Shown: positions 25,693-37,700 of the stretch, piece after piece
Layout of the letters: every line of letters starts with the position of its first letter
Numbering within the stretch: the stretch's first letter is position 1
NCBI GenBank assembly: GCA_037576195.1
Contig: CM075101.1
Coordinates: forward strand, 46,686,001-46,750,000
Direction of reading: 5' to 3'
Source: Phytoseiulus persimilis
Taxonomy: Eukaryota > Arthropoda > Arachnida > Mesostigmata > Phytoseiidae
DNA: 64,000 bases
Position numbers and translations under genes: made by a program
The notes under the pieces: model-generated
Databases searched by the model: none
What the model saw: the letters and a program-made list of their open reading frames with translations, nothing else
What the model was told of the DNA's origin: nothing

Positions 25693-28559
25693 ATTTTGAG
25701 CGCTTCAATCTTGTGCACTGGGTCCCAAATCCTCGCCTGACGTTTCCGTCCACGGCGTACGCAGATGAAGATTTGGGAGAGACTCGTCGAAACTTCGATT
25801 GACTCTGTCTGTTCATGGAACTCTCCTGTCTAGAATTCTTAAGATCCTATCACCAATTAAGGACCTATGTCGGTGATGTGGCCGGGATTGAAATATGTGG
25901 GGCATCGGGAGAAGGAGCCAAGACACCGAAACGGAAAAAGCATAACAGACAACGAATGAGACCTAGACAGAGCGTGGGGGGAGGGCACGATGATGTTGGC
26001 TGTCGCCCCTTGATTTCTGTGGTGGATTTTCTTGAGATTGACCCTGTGTGGGGAAATGACCTGACGGCATCACAGCCACGGAAACGAGGCTCTTCGCGCT
26101 GGAGAACATCGTCGTTCTCCCTTTTCCGATTGGGGTTTTTTCTCGAGCATAACACGAATCGATGGAGCGCATGGATCTTACCGCAGTTCCCTCGCGTGGT
26201 ATTCGTTGTTCGGAATACAATAAACATCGGACACATACACGGACACTGAAACGGGCCACCTTGTGCACGGGGCCGATAGAAACGCGGGTAAACTTCTCAC
26301 ACGCTGGAGCGATGCCGGGAGCCAGAAAAGGAGGCACATTGATCGGAAAAGTTATGAACAACTATTTTTCCACGACCTACGACCTCCGTTAGCGGCAAGA
26401 AGCGAATCGTGACTTTCTAAAGCAGCTACCGTGGTGAATGGAGAATTTATCTCTACAAGCTACAGAAGAGAAGAAGCAGCAACGACCATAGCAGGGTTTC
26501 ATTATCGAACTCCGACTCGAAAGAGAGAAGCGAACGAACGAGCTTCAGTCATAATCATCATCAGCATCATCGGCGACTTGATCGGTGACTTCATCCGATC
26601 GGCCGAGCATGTTGATGCTACCGACGACTCTGCCGACGCTGCTAAGTCGGCAATCAAGGGAAGCGTGTTAAATCAGCACACGACTAACAGAATTTCCACC
26701 GGCTGCGTGTCGCATCGGAAACGGCGAGAAAGACGAGGCGAACGAGGGCGAGGAACTGAGTAACGAGAAGTCATATCAGAACCCATCCTCGAGTTGATAC
26801 AGAATCGCTGAACCGGTATCCTCGAACTCCTTCTGATTTTCTCCAGCAGGAAGTTCCAGGGAGGACGCTCCGCATCCAGGATCTTGGGTGTCCTCAAGGA
26901 GACCCCCTCTTTTTTCGAATCCAACCGTTCGTGTGAGTACCATTCCGCGTTCAAGATCTATAGATTGGTTCGAACGACGAGGTGCGATTCGTCTATGATG
27001 GAGAAACTTTTAGGGAACGATGATCACGCGAAAGCAGGGGAGATGAACTGCAATTGGCAAGTGAAGTCTGTCAGCACGAAGTATCATTCTAGAGGCGCAC
27101 GCGGCCGTTCGATGACCTGAAATTTTTCACAAATCGTATCTCTCTTCCCGTAAATTAGAGTCTTGAAAACACACTGGCTGCCGAGTTTATTGAGCAAACA
27201 AAAGATAAATAAGGAGGGGATACAGAAAAAGCCAGTCGTCTTCATTGACTTTCCTGATGCTTTTTGTCAGGTGATGTCGGATGCGAGCCAAAGAAGAAGA
27301 GAAGAAAAATTAAAAAAAACTCGGAACGGTAGCTGCGAACACCGCGTCGAAATAAGTTCGCCTTTTCAAGTCGACGACGATTTATATTCGATTTGCTCAG
27401 GTCACGACGTGCACACTTGGCGCCTTCATCATTCCACTTCGACCCGGCTTCCATTTGTTCTCGCCAGGATTTCGCCCGATGAGCGGCGGTGCTTCCGTAT
27501 TTTTTTTGAAACATTCGTGCTCCCACCTGCGCTTCCATCTCTGTGGCGGAGAGAGTATCAACACTCTGTTCGACCGCGAAACTGCGGTCGTCAATCGAAG
27601 GCTGTGGCTTATTGCGTTCCGGCTAGAAAATAAACTTTCGTCCACAACGCATTGCACCTTCAGCCGGCACTGCTCAATCGATTCCATAGTTTTCTGATTA
27701 TATGAACGAGCCGTTTTCACGCTCTGGCTTAATAAACTCTAAAAAGCGTAGCTGATACGGTACTCACGCTTCAGAGAGAAAAGAAGAGAAGAGTGGCTAC
27801 CGTGCACCAGAAGCGGGATGAATCCGCCGCCAATGCCACGTTTCGGGCGAAGACCTGTGACTAGTCTTGTTTTTCTTCTCCAATATTTTTCTCGGATCCG
27901 AGATTAATAGACGGCCCCGTTCATCACGATTCAATAAAGCGTTTGGCTATTAGCGTTTCGGTATTGCGATGTTCAACTACGGTGGTCATGTAGCCCCTCG
28001 ACGAATCGACCCGCCAACGTCACTCCATGCCAAACCCTCCGCCATTTCCCTCCCCCGGCGCACTGGAAGCGTTTTCCTCATTTCATGGTAGCTGTATTCT
28101 TCCGTTCGGACCCATTAGTCAAAGAATGCAGGAAAAACTACCGAACAGACTCGAGCTGCCGTAGTACCTCGAACTCGTATTTTCTCTTATTGCTCCTGGA
28201 CACAGAAAGTAATGACGATCTCTGCTAATCTGTCCGGTCACCGCAGCACTGACCATCGCTCACGAGATGGATGAAACAATCAATCGATGAGCTGGTTCGT
28301 CGAACAGCACTGGAACAGACCGATCGGCACATTGAACGATCCATTAACTCAGTTATCATGAAGCTCAACCGTTTTCGATCACGATTCACTCCATCATATC
28401 GTTTTGCAAGGTGCGCGCCCGGTGACCGAAGAGCGAGCGAAGAGCTCAGCGAATCGAAGGTCCCCAATCGGGATCCAACACTGGGAGCTTTGTTCGCCAG
28501 AGCCTGTCCATGGTTAGTTCCTGTCACCGCTGATTTTAGATGCACTTCAAACAAATTCA
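25693..28559. other. non-coding stretch, nothing recognised
   Basis: No supported gene is seen. Open frames are short and mutually overlapping. A region around 26,430-26,760 is rich in charged codons (KR/RE) but has no motif. Confidence 0.45.
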
Positions 28560-28752
28560 AGAACCTTTCGATCATATCGAGAAGGGTGGATCGTATCTTA
28601 CTTTGATGGATGGAAGTATCCCGCTAGAATTCGTCTCATCAAAAACATCCTCAGAGGTTTGAAAACCATGTTGATTGAGTTATGAATAGCTCGTGACGAT
28701 GATCATGATCATCATCACATCCCTCCCGAGAGAAAAGCTGCGTCCGGCCCTG
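28560..28752. mobile_element. decayed relative of the 18.57-kb MITE, inverted
   Basis: Read on the plus strand, this matches the reverse complement of the 18,570-18,806 element over most of its length. Shared blocks include GTTTGAAAA.CATGTT.ATTG at about 28,655-28,677, the GACGATGATCAT...CATCACATCC block at about 28,696-28,722, and a terminus AAGCTG....CG.CCCTG ending at 28,752. The opposite terminus has eroded, and no target duplication could be defined. The left boundary is approximate. Confidence 0.5.
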
Positions 28753-29528
28753 AACGAAACCTTTGGCACTGAAATACTCGTCCGGAATCCAGCACCTGAA
28801 CTGGGAAAAGACCGAATCTCTTTCAAGAGCCGTTGCACACGTTTGCGTATTGGGTCTGACGAAGTTTCGGCAGGTACTGAAGTGGCACCGGAAAATCTGA
28901 TTTTCGAGGCTCATGGGAAATTCCGATCAGCGGAATTTTCGAGAAGACAACCTCGAGCTCCCCCTCCTCTCTCTGATCACGAGCTGCACTTCGAGCCGGC
29001 CCGGAACACCGAGCTACTCTCACGAGCCGGAGATCATTTTCGCAGCGAACAAGAAATCGCCTCCATTCCCAAATCATGATAATATTCTGAGCAGCGGAGG
29101 AAATGATGGGATGAGGGCAATTCTTCTCCAAAGAGGAATTCTTTAAGTCAGGGACAGCTGAGTCGGAGGTTCATTTCCCACTAGGTACTTCGGAGTCGTC
29201 CCCAGAGCCCTGGAATCTGAGACCCGACATGTGCGAGCCTGAAATGCAGAGCAGGAAGACAGTGTTGAAGTCTGGACTAGGTCCCAACTAATTCCGGTCT
29301 GAGCAGGGGCACTAATGAGAGATTCGGAAGTTCTAGTTCAGAGCCTCGACTGAGGCAATCTGGAATGCGCGCAATGAGAACGCAGTCGGTCAGACTGACA
29401 GTTGTAAGACAACCCGCAGCTTCTGCTTGCTTGCAGTTCTCACCAGGATTCGGTTTTGTTTCGGGAAGCTTTAGCTGGACAGGAACGGGAGCGACCTTGG
29501 CAGCTGACAGCGCTCCGCAAAATGATAC
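28753..29528. other. non-coding stretch
   Basis: No gene is supported between the MITE relic and the first tRNA-Tyr. Confidence 0.45.
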
Positions 29529-29615
29529 TCCGTCGAACCGGATTTGAACCAGTGACCTAAGGATCGCTGTCCAAGTTTCTACAGTCCTCCGCTCTACCAA
29601 CTGAGCTATCGACGG
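29529..29615 (-). tRNA. tRNA-Tyr(GTA) with a 14-nt intron
   Basis: The gene is 87 nt including the intron, and the mature tRNA is 73 nt. The acceptor stem CCGTCGA pairs with TCGACGG and the discriminator is A. The anticodon arm reads GAGGA-CTGTAG, then a 14-nt intron (AAACTTGGACAGCG), then A-TCCTT. The intron therefore sits at the canonical 37/38 site, as in essentially all eukaryotic tRNA-Tyr genes. An intact A box (TAGCTCAGTTGG) and B box (GGTTCAAATCC) are present. A TTTT terminator follows about 4 nt after the 3' end on the minus strand. Confidence 0.95.
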
Positions 29616-29874
29616 CACATTTGCAAGCGACGCAGAAGTGGCAACCGAACAGGAGCCGGAAAGGTTGGTGGGAATAATCAATACTCGGTCGGCAACCCGA
29701 CCCTGGGGAGATAGTCCGCATGTTTGTGCTATCAGGATGGTCAGCGGCTCCATACGCTGTCCAGACATGCGGCGCTGGCAACGGCGCGTGTCTCATGACG
29801 CGATGCTGACCAAGGACACTTGCGGAACCGGCTGGTGATCCAGATGTTTTCTGCGCGGTGCCGAACAAAAGCTA

Positions 29875-29962
29875 TCCGTCGAACCGGATTTGAACCAGTG
29901 ACCTAAGGATCGCTGCCCGATTTCTCTACAGTCCTCCGCTCTACCAACTGAGCTATCGACGG
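29875..29962 (-). tRNA. tRNA-Tyr(GTA) with a 15-nt intron
   Basis: This has the same body as the copy at 29,529-29,615, about 260 bp away and in the same orientation. Its intron is different, 15 nt (AGAAATCGGGCAGCG), and again lies at 37/38. A TTTT run follows about 4 nt downstream on the minus strand. The intron is identical to that of the inverted copy near 39.8 kb, so these two are the closest relatives. Confidence 0.95.
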
Positions 29963-32900
29963 CACACTATGCTATGAAACCCCTCGTGATACTGGTCGAC
30001 GTGTTCGCATGGACAGAGGTCAGAACTGAACATCTCGGAAAAACAGACTAAATCACACCGAACACATTGTTGCAGCCGTTGTGCTATGAGGCGTCGTTGC
30101 CGGGGGCTCAGTCAGTGATGTTGTTCGCTTGCGGCGTCGGCCACGCCCCGACAAAAGCCGATCGTGTCTCGATGGCGATCCAAGCGACTCGTTCCGACCT
30201 GAACGAGAAGAACTGTTGCCAACGGGAACTTCGAGAGACATCCGCGAAAACTTTGGACCGCTGCCGATCACTCGGAAACTCGCAGAGCTGACTTGCTGCG
30301 GTACGGGTCTTGGCTTCCGTCAAGTTCGAATCACGCTGCTCGGATTGAGGCCGGCTTCATTCACTCGTGTCGGACGGCAGAATACACCGATTACAGGTAT
30401 CTAACCGATTCTCGGTTGAATATTCGCTAAAAGTTCGGTGGGGCTGGGCCGCCAAGAGTGGATTGCGTGAGCTGTGAGATGTTTCATCAGAGGTTGAGCT
30501 GTCGTTTGCTCCGCTGGTATCTCAATTTGTAGTTTAGTTTGGCAGCAATTAAAGCAAGCTCGAGTCCGGGTCACGTACGACTAGCATGATGACTGCCTCC
30601 TCCCCTCGCCCTCCCCCCCTAACTCAGTACGAACTGCCTCTAACTGCTCCTACCACTGCCATGGCTACTGTAATCGGCGACGTGTTCACACCACTCGACA
30701 GATGGGCCTGAAGGGAGAAATGACGAATTTTGGAAGTAGAAGAAGGCCCGGAACGCGAGCAGCAGATGAAGAAACACCACGATGGGAATTTCAGGCGTGT
30801 CGAAGAGTGAGCCATTCCAAGTTACGGCTCGGCGGGGCAAGGGGACTCGAGGTTAGGAAGGTTGAGGGAGCGATGAGAACTGTATTCAGACGAGGGAGGG
30901 GGCGGGTGGGAAGAGGGCGTGGGGCGGGCTCGAAACCAAGCGTCTGTCTGTGGATCTGACCGCAATTGAGATGTCAAAACTTGCATTAGTGTAATTAAAC
31001 TGTGGGTGGCTCACAGACCCTCTGGCTACCTGGCCGGGTCGCCGCTGGTTGGGCTCGCTAGCTTTTGAATGACTGACTGGATGAGTGCATCACAGCGTTC
31101 GATGTTAAAAGCAAGAAGTGCTCCCGCTCGGTTTCTTCACGGTCCGATCGAAGCATCGGGACGGCCCGGCCTACCGTCGGAACACGACATCGTCTCCAGG
31201 ATTGACCACGAACGGAGAGCTCGACGCCTCGTGGAGAACCATTACGTGTCTCACACGTGTGAACCATCGCCAAGTTACGCATTCTATTCGAAATGGTTTG
31301 TGAGCGTGATAGGGAAAAAAATCAAGAATTTAAAGTCGTGGAAAGCCGAGCGGCCAGTTAAGAGGAATCCCCGTTTTTGATTTCGAAAACACGACGAGAT
31401 AAAAACGGATAGAGTATTCGAGCAGCACCGGACCTCGCTCCACGATAGATTTGTTCGTGTAGGCGGATCCCGGTCGTTCCATCAGTGGCCGTCAGCGACT
31501 CGCGCCGCCGCTAACAGAACCACACCGAGCAGAACTACACAAGAACGAGTAATTGTGCATAAAGCCCCGACAATGAGTCTCCCACTCTATGAATGCCTGC
31601 CGCCGTATCTCTCCGGGTCTACCTGATGATTCCGGGTTGCTGGTTGATAAATCCACCGTCGAAACGAATGGTAGGCCATGAATCAACCTGCTCAGCGATG
31701 AAGCTGTTTCGGCGGGTAACCGAGTTCCGGAGTCGTCCAGACCGAACATCATCCGAGTCTCGGGTGCAACCGGGCCAGCGGATAATTGGAACGAGCCGAT
31801 TCCAATGTTCGAAGATCGATGTCAATTTGAAAGTCGCAGAGCCAATCACCGGGTCGATCGATGCGCCGCTCAGATCGTTCGCCCCCCCCCCCTCCCGTTC
31901 CCGGGCAGATTTCGAGATGGCGATCCCCGGGCTAGAAATGCGAAGAACGAACTCTGAGCAGATTGGACTGCCGAGTTGGAGGGCGTTTTAAATGCTTCCG
32001 TTGGTCAGGCATTTTGAACGGTTACAGCTCTCATGCGCTTTATGTTGTAAATGCGAATAGGAGTGTGAGTCTTCGTGTGACGCTCGTTTCTACGTGATTG
32101 TCTACACCAGCTCATTTGTACGAGGCCGCTAAGCCAGATGACGGAAGACCTCGTTGCGGACAACGACGAGTGTTCCGTAAACGTTTTGGTTCGTCGTTGA
32201 AGTTCTGGCTGGCTGAAGCGTGAGGCGGAGTCGGTCGAAACCGGTGAGGTTGAAAGAGTTCTAGAAACTCAACGGAGTTCTCCTCAAAGAGATCTGAGTG
32301 GAGATTTCGTCGGGATATCATCGAGAAGCAACTGGCGTGAGCCCGCGGGGGAAGAATAGCTTCGGAAACCAGATTTCCCGACGAACTAAAATCACCATTC
32401 CGGAAATCATTGGACTCGGGCAATTTAGTCGTGTTTAACAGGGAGAACGCCTGTTCTGATTATAGTTTTCGTCGCTATTTACTCTGTTTTACGCGACTCC
32501 TCGTGACTCGCTCGTGAGATCAGCTCGGGTGGAAGCTTTGCGCAACCTGTTGGCTAATTAATCGACGTTGAGATAGAGGACAAATTAAGCAGTGAATCCG
32601 AGAAATTTCGAGCAGAGGGAGAATGTTCTCGACACCGCGGCGAGGTGTCTGCGTAACCAGGATCTCCGAGTCGCGAGGGAAGAGTAGGGGCGGGGGGAGG
32701 GACTCTAGAGGAGAACCGTCGAATAATACCGATTAAGCGCAGTTGCCGTCGGACCCCGCTCGGGCGACTATGCAGAAGGGGCTGCAGGAGATCGAGAGAG
32801 CCTTTCGGGGGGTTACGGTAGAAGGCCGCCACGGAAAGGGAACCTAGGGGAGGGGGTGTCTGGGAGCGAAGAGCGAAAAAGAATCCGCCCGTCCGTTATT

Positions 32901-34388
32901 ATTTTTCTTAATTAAAATGAAAAATGAATCTTCTATTAGCCGGTGCTGAGACTCGAAGTTGGTAGGAGAAGAATCAGAGAGAGCTGTTGCTAGCTAGTAG
33001 TTAATTATATTCTTTTTATGAACAGCAGAAAACGCGGTAGAGAACGGAAGAAGCCGAGGAGCTTGCCACTGACTGCTCTTTTTACACTTCCCCATCTCTT
33101 AATCTCTCTCCTCGTCACTTGTTCGCTCAGCAAGTCGTTTTGAGAGGCTCAACCATTTAGATTCAGGCTGCTTAAATGCCTCGCCACCTACGAAGTCAAA
33201 GAACGCTGTCGAGAACTTTTCGAGCGTCGGAAGAGACCCTTGCACGACCTTCAGTATTCCGACTCCCTGATGCTGACGTCCAACGTCGGAACCAGCGGAG
33301 CTGGAAGATGCTTCAGGGGAAATTTTCAAAGATTGCGCTCCCAACGGGATTTCTACGGACTCCGGAAACTGAAAAGTCGGAGACTAGTGTAGATTGCAGA
33401 CATGCGACATCGATCCTCCAACGTTCCGGTGCGTCCCGAACTTTCTCGGCCACGACACCGTTCTGTCTCGCCCGAGCTACGAACCTGGGTATGTATCCTC
33501 AAGCGCGCCATAGCCGAACCCTCCCGCCCCTGAAGGTTTCGCCCGCGTCCTCTACATCTCCTTCTGATTTGTCAAGCGAGAAGCGTTCTCCCGCGAATGG
33601 ATATTCAAGGAATTTGCCAATCGGGACGAAAAATGTTCCAAGCGTTTTAGGTGACTCATTCCTCGAGAACAGGGTTCGGTATGCTGTGGGAGAGAATCAT
33701 CCTTGAGTCGAGTTCCTTAGTGTACGAATATCATCATGTCGAATGTGCATTCGATCACTATGTACTCGGGATATAAGGGTGAACGCGCGAGAAAATGGCA
33801 GATCTAAATTTTCGCCGGCATTTTTCCGACTCGTGCTCGAGCCGATGTCGGTTGATGAATTGATGACCGGCGGTTGGCTTGGGGGATGCATACGAGCAGC
33901 GGACGGGTGTAACTCGTGGCTAGTCTATGCGCTAATTAAAACTACTTGCGGGATGAGCTCGGACCCGACAGCGAATGGATGCTTTCAGGAGCAAGCCAAG
34001 CGAGAGATCGAGTGAGGAACAGACAGGAGTAAAAGCGCGCGCGACACATCTCAGTCAGTCAAGTGATCGGGCGTCGTACATCTCTATTTTATGCCCGCGC
34101 TTCGTTCTAAAGGGGGTGCGGGGATCGGGATCGGAATATGGCGTTGCTGATGAGCGAGGCTTTGAGCTAGCGAACTCAACTCAGCCGAGTTCATGCTCCG
34201 CTTGACATCATTTCACACGAGCCGGACACGTTTCCTCTCATAATCTGCCGCAATCACTTTATTTGCATCGAAAACGCCTCCTGTCCAAGATTTCGATCCA
34301 TCCATCCATGTCCATCCATAGGGAGCACAATCAGCTGGTCTCCAGTCAGATTTCTCATCGCTCCTTTCACGATGATCATTCCGGAGGA

Positions 34389-34407
34389 GGGGGGGGGGGG
34401 GGGGGGG
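34389..34407 (+). repeat. poly(G)19 tract
   Basis: An uninterrupted run of 19 G is read directly, 295 bp upstream of a second run of 16 G. It could form a G-quadruplex. Assembly length error is also likely in such a run. Confidence 0.85.
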
Positions 34408-34701
34408 CCGGTGACGTCTTCCGGAAGAACTTGAAGGCTTTTTCAGTTGGATCAGCGGAGCTATCCGAGGAATCGAGGACGCATTGGTGGATCAAGCTCA
34501 TCACGCCTCCCCTGACCATCGACGAAACAAAACATCGGCCTCACGTCCCGGTTCACCTCATCCCGTGAAGATGCAGTGTCTGCACCGCAGCAAGGCAGAA
34601 TGGAAGCGCGATAGTGTCCTCCGTATTGTACATGGGCTCGGCGCAGAATTGAGCCGCAGTCCGATTCACGATTACGAGGCAGGAGGAAAATGTGCGGCGG
34701 A

Positions 34702-34717
34702 GGGGGGGGGGGGGGGG
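34702..34717 (+). repeat. poly(G)16 tract
   Basis: An uninterrupted run of 16 G preceded by GGCGGA. It is the second of two long G runs within 330 bp on the same strand. Confidence 0.85.
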
Positions 34718-37700
34718 AATAATGACTTAATCGTCGGAGGGTGATACTTGCTCTAATTACAATCAAGTCGTGACTGCCATACGTTCCGTATCGCAGTGCA
34801 CAGGAAGCACTCTGTTGGAGATGTATGATGTATCAATTAATATGTGAGCGATTCGCTTCGAAGAGTTGAAGGCGTGTACCCCTGCAGAATAAACATCTCA
34901 GCCGCGGCGGAAGCCAACAAACAGCCGGTCCGCTGCCGATAAAAATATCCGGGAATACGAAGGGGAGGGGAAGCATCGGGAAAGAAAGACACACCAAAAG
35001 AACAACGCGAGAGAGATACATGGGTGTTCTGAGCCAGCCGACGCCAACGTATTCACTCCGTCATCATGGATCCTTCCGGAGATCGGGCAGATTTCTTCAA
35101 TTGCGAGAAATGTCGAAGCCGAGGCACGATTTGGATACGATTCCAGAAAAGGCGAATGTTCCGAAAACAACCGGTCGAATAATTCGATTCGAGATGGGTG
35201 CGTCGTTATGTCAGATTCCATAAAAACGTCCGTCCATAGCAAGATCAGAAGAGTACACAGCGAGCGAGAGTCGGAAGAGGGGAAATAAGAAGCTCTGATT
35301 ATGCAGCCGATGAAATGTATCTTTCGACGAGATTCCTTCGCAGAGCGAGCTCGTTCACCAGCTGATGAACGAATGAACAAACGAGCGGGAAGGAATAGCG
35401 TAAACATCGTGAACACCGCTTTAACGATCCGCCGAACTGACAAAAAAAAGTCTGCCGGCCAGGAACCACCTCACATGATGAGCATCTGTGATTTTCTCCG
35501 AGATCTGAGCGGAACTGTCGCAACGCCGGAGGCTCAATGTTGGTTGTTGCACGTGCGCATCTGCGGCGAGAGCACGAGTGAATGGATGGAAGAACGCAGA
35601 TGCTGCGGCGACGTGCAACCGTGTTACGCAGACATTAGTCGTCTCAAAATTGATCTACCGAATATTTCGATCCGCCGACCAGAGATCCGCTCCCCTCCGG
35701 GATGCGTCGCTTGGCGGACCTTCCTTTCTTCTCGCTGATCTCAATCCTGCGGCTGGATCGGAACGCCGAGAGAAGATTGGGAGAGATGCCGAGGCAACCT
35801 GTTCGGCGCGAGAACCGTTATATATCCTTCCTCCAAAACAGCAGATTACCTCCGCCCGCAAGCATTCCGACTCGGAGCCACAAAACATCTGGATTTTTCC
35901 CGTGCTCCAACCACGGTTCGAATGGGACGAGCGAAACATGGGCAACAGAAGCACCGAGACCGACAATTCCGCCGTCGGAATGTTTCTTAAATATAAAGAA
36001 AGCCATTTATCACGACGGATATTAGCGCTCAAGTTCGCGTCGAGCGCCTCCCTTGGCAATAAGCAGCGGAAATTTTGCGTTTTGGTCTGATCGCGAAACG
36101 ATGACCACAGCTTGATCTCGCGGTCCTGCGCTCCGCAGCTCTCGCACCCCCAGATGGCTGTGGACGCACAGGCAACCGAAGAGTCAGGCTCTCCTCTCGC
36201 AGGAATGTATGCGGAAAGGAACGGAAGGAGACCCGGTTCCAAAGTGGATTCTGATGACAAGAAACTCGGCTCTCTTCATCCCTGCTACGGGGTTGAAACA
36301 AACTCGGAACTTGCTCGGAATTCAGAGAAAAACTCATTTCCCTCTCAGACCGTTTCTCTCGTCAAAATCTCAAAACTGACCCAAAACCTTACGATGAGCC
36401 CTCGGATCTAAGTTACGCGTGCATGACTCTTCCTGCTGGCGAAGGACCGAGATCAATGTTGAACTCATCCACGAGCATGAGCACCACATGTTGATCGGAT
36501 CGATGACGTATCAGCTGATGATTGGACTGAGCTCTTTCCCCGGAGCCCCCGTTTTCGACGCCTCAGATCCTAAAATCAGCCGTCCTCTCTGAAAGCAGTG
36601 GAATAGAAATGAAGGCTTGCGGTTATTGGCGAGATTCTCTGAAATGATTGCGGTTGTTTATCACAGCATCGCACGTGGCCGCTCGGGTGTCACAGACATT
36701 CGACTCGAGCGCCATGACGAAGTGGACGGAGCGGTGAGACTCCTGACCGCGATGACTCAATTAAGTGAATGAATTTTTAATAATTTCGAGCTCCACCAGC
36801 ATGAGTGAACGATCAGCGGCTGAGTGCGAGATGGCTAGATTGTTTGACACAATACCTGCCACTTGAATGCAGAGGAGGAGACGTTGGGCAGGCGGCCCGA
36901 AAAGAGAGAAACGGGAGAACACGAGCGAGAAGTTCGTTGTGTATCAGATCGGTCAAAATCGCGTTGTCAGTCACCTCACGTGAGTGACAATGAGATGAAT
37001 TCGTTCAGTTCGTCCTGCTTCGGAGGATTTCTACTTCCGAAACGCCGTGCGGCCAGCAGTCCCTTTTAATTTACTAATTGTTCGATAGGCTCCATGGCGG
37101 ACAGTCGATGTGCGCGGTCCTCATGATGCTATCCGCACTCAGTTTTCTAGCCGGAGGAGTCTCGGAACAAATCCGACGCTCGATGTTTCCACGCTTGTTC
37201 TGCTCTCGTATCATGCTCCCAAATGAAGACGGTTCCGAACGCCGAAAACTCGCTCACGTGGCGAAAAGCTCGTGTCTCCAGCGATCACAGCTGGATGGAG
37301 CCGCTTGCGAGAAACTTTCCGGTCTGGTAGTCCAATATGGCCGCAGCGTCTGGCAGCAGTGTTCCGTCTGGATTGCTGCTGACGACCGCCGGACAGCGCC
37401 CGTCTGGCTATCCAGACTTCCGATTCTTTAATCGTTGCCAGTTGGTAACACAGCGCTTGGCAACGGGTTCGACGTTGGGCGGGGCGGTCCAACTGAAGCT
37501 GATCTAGCAATACGGCGCATCGCCTAGGAGAAAATGAATCATATGCGGAGGTAGTTTCACACTGCTGTTCGGAGCCGAAGTCTCTTTCGAGTTGTTGTCG
37601 TGGATTCGACCTGACTCGGGTTTTGCCTCCCGACAGACGTCGATCCTGATGAGATTCCGAGCATTGATATCAGTTTTCTGAATTCTCAGAGGAAATTCTC

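Noticed and set aside
25745-25800. YADE motif after the LINE relic, suggesting a reverse-transcriptase active site
   Set aside because: It lies downstream of the FLG block, the wrong order for a reverse transcriptase, and in a broken frame.
29277-29768. 163-codon minus-strand open frame
   Set aside because: It runs straight through the tRNA-Tyr gene at 29,529-29,615.
35655-36260. 201-codon minus-strand open frame overlapping plus-strand frames of 145 and 170 codons
   Set aside because: Frames overlap in antisense with no motif on either strand. Typical of stop-poor, GC-moderate DNA.
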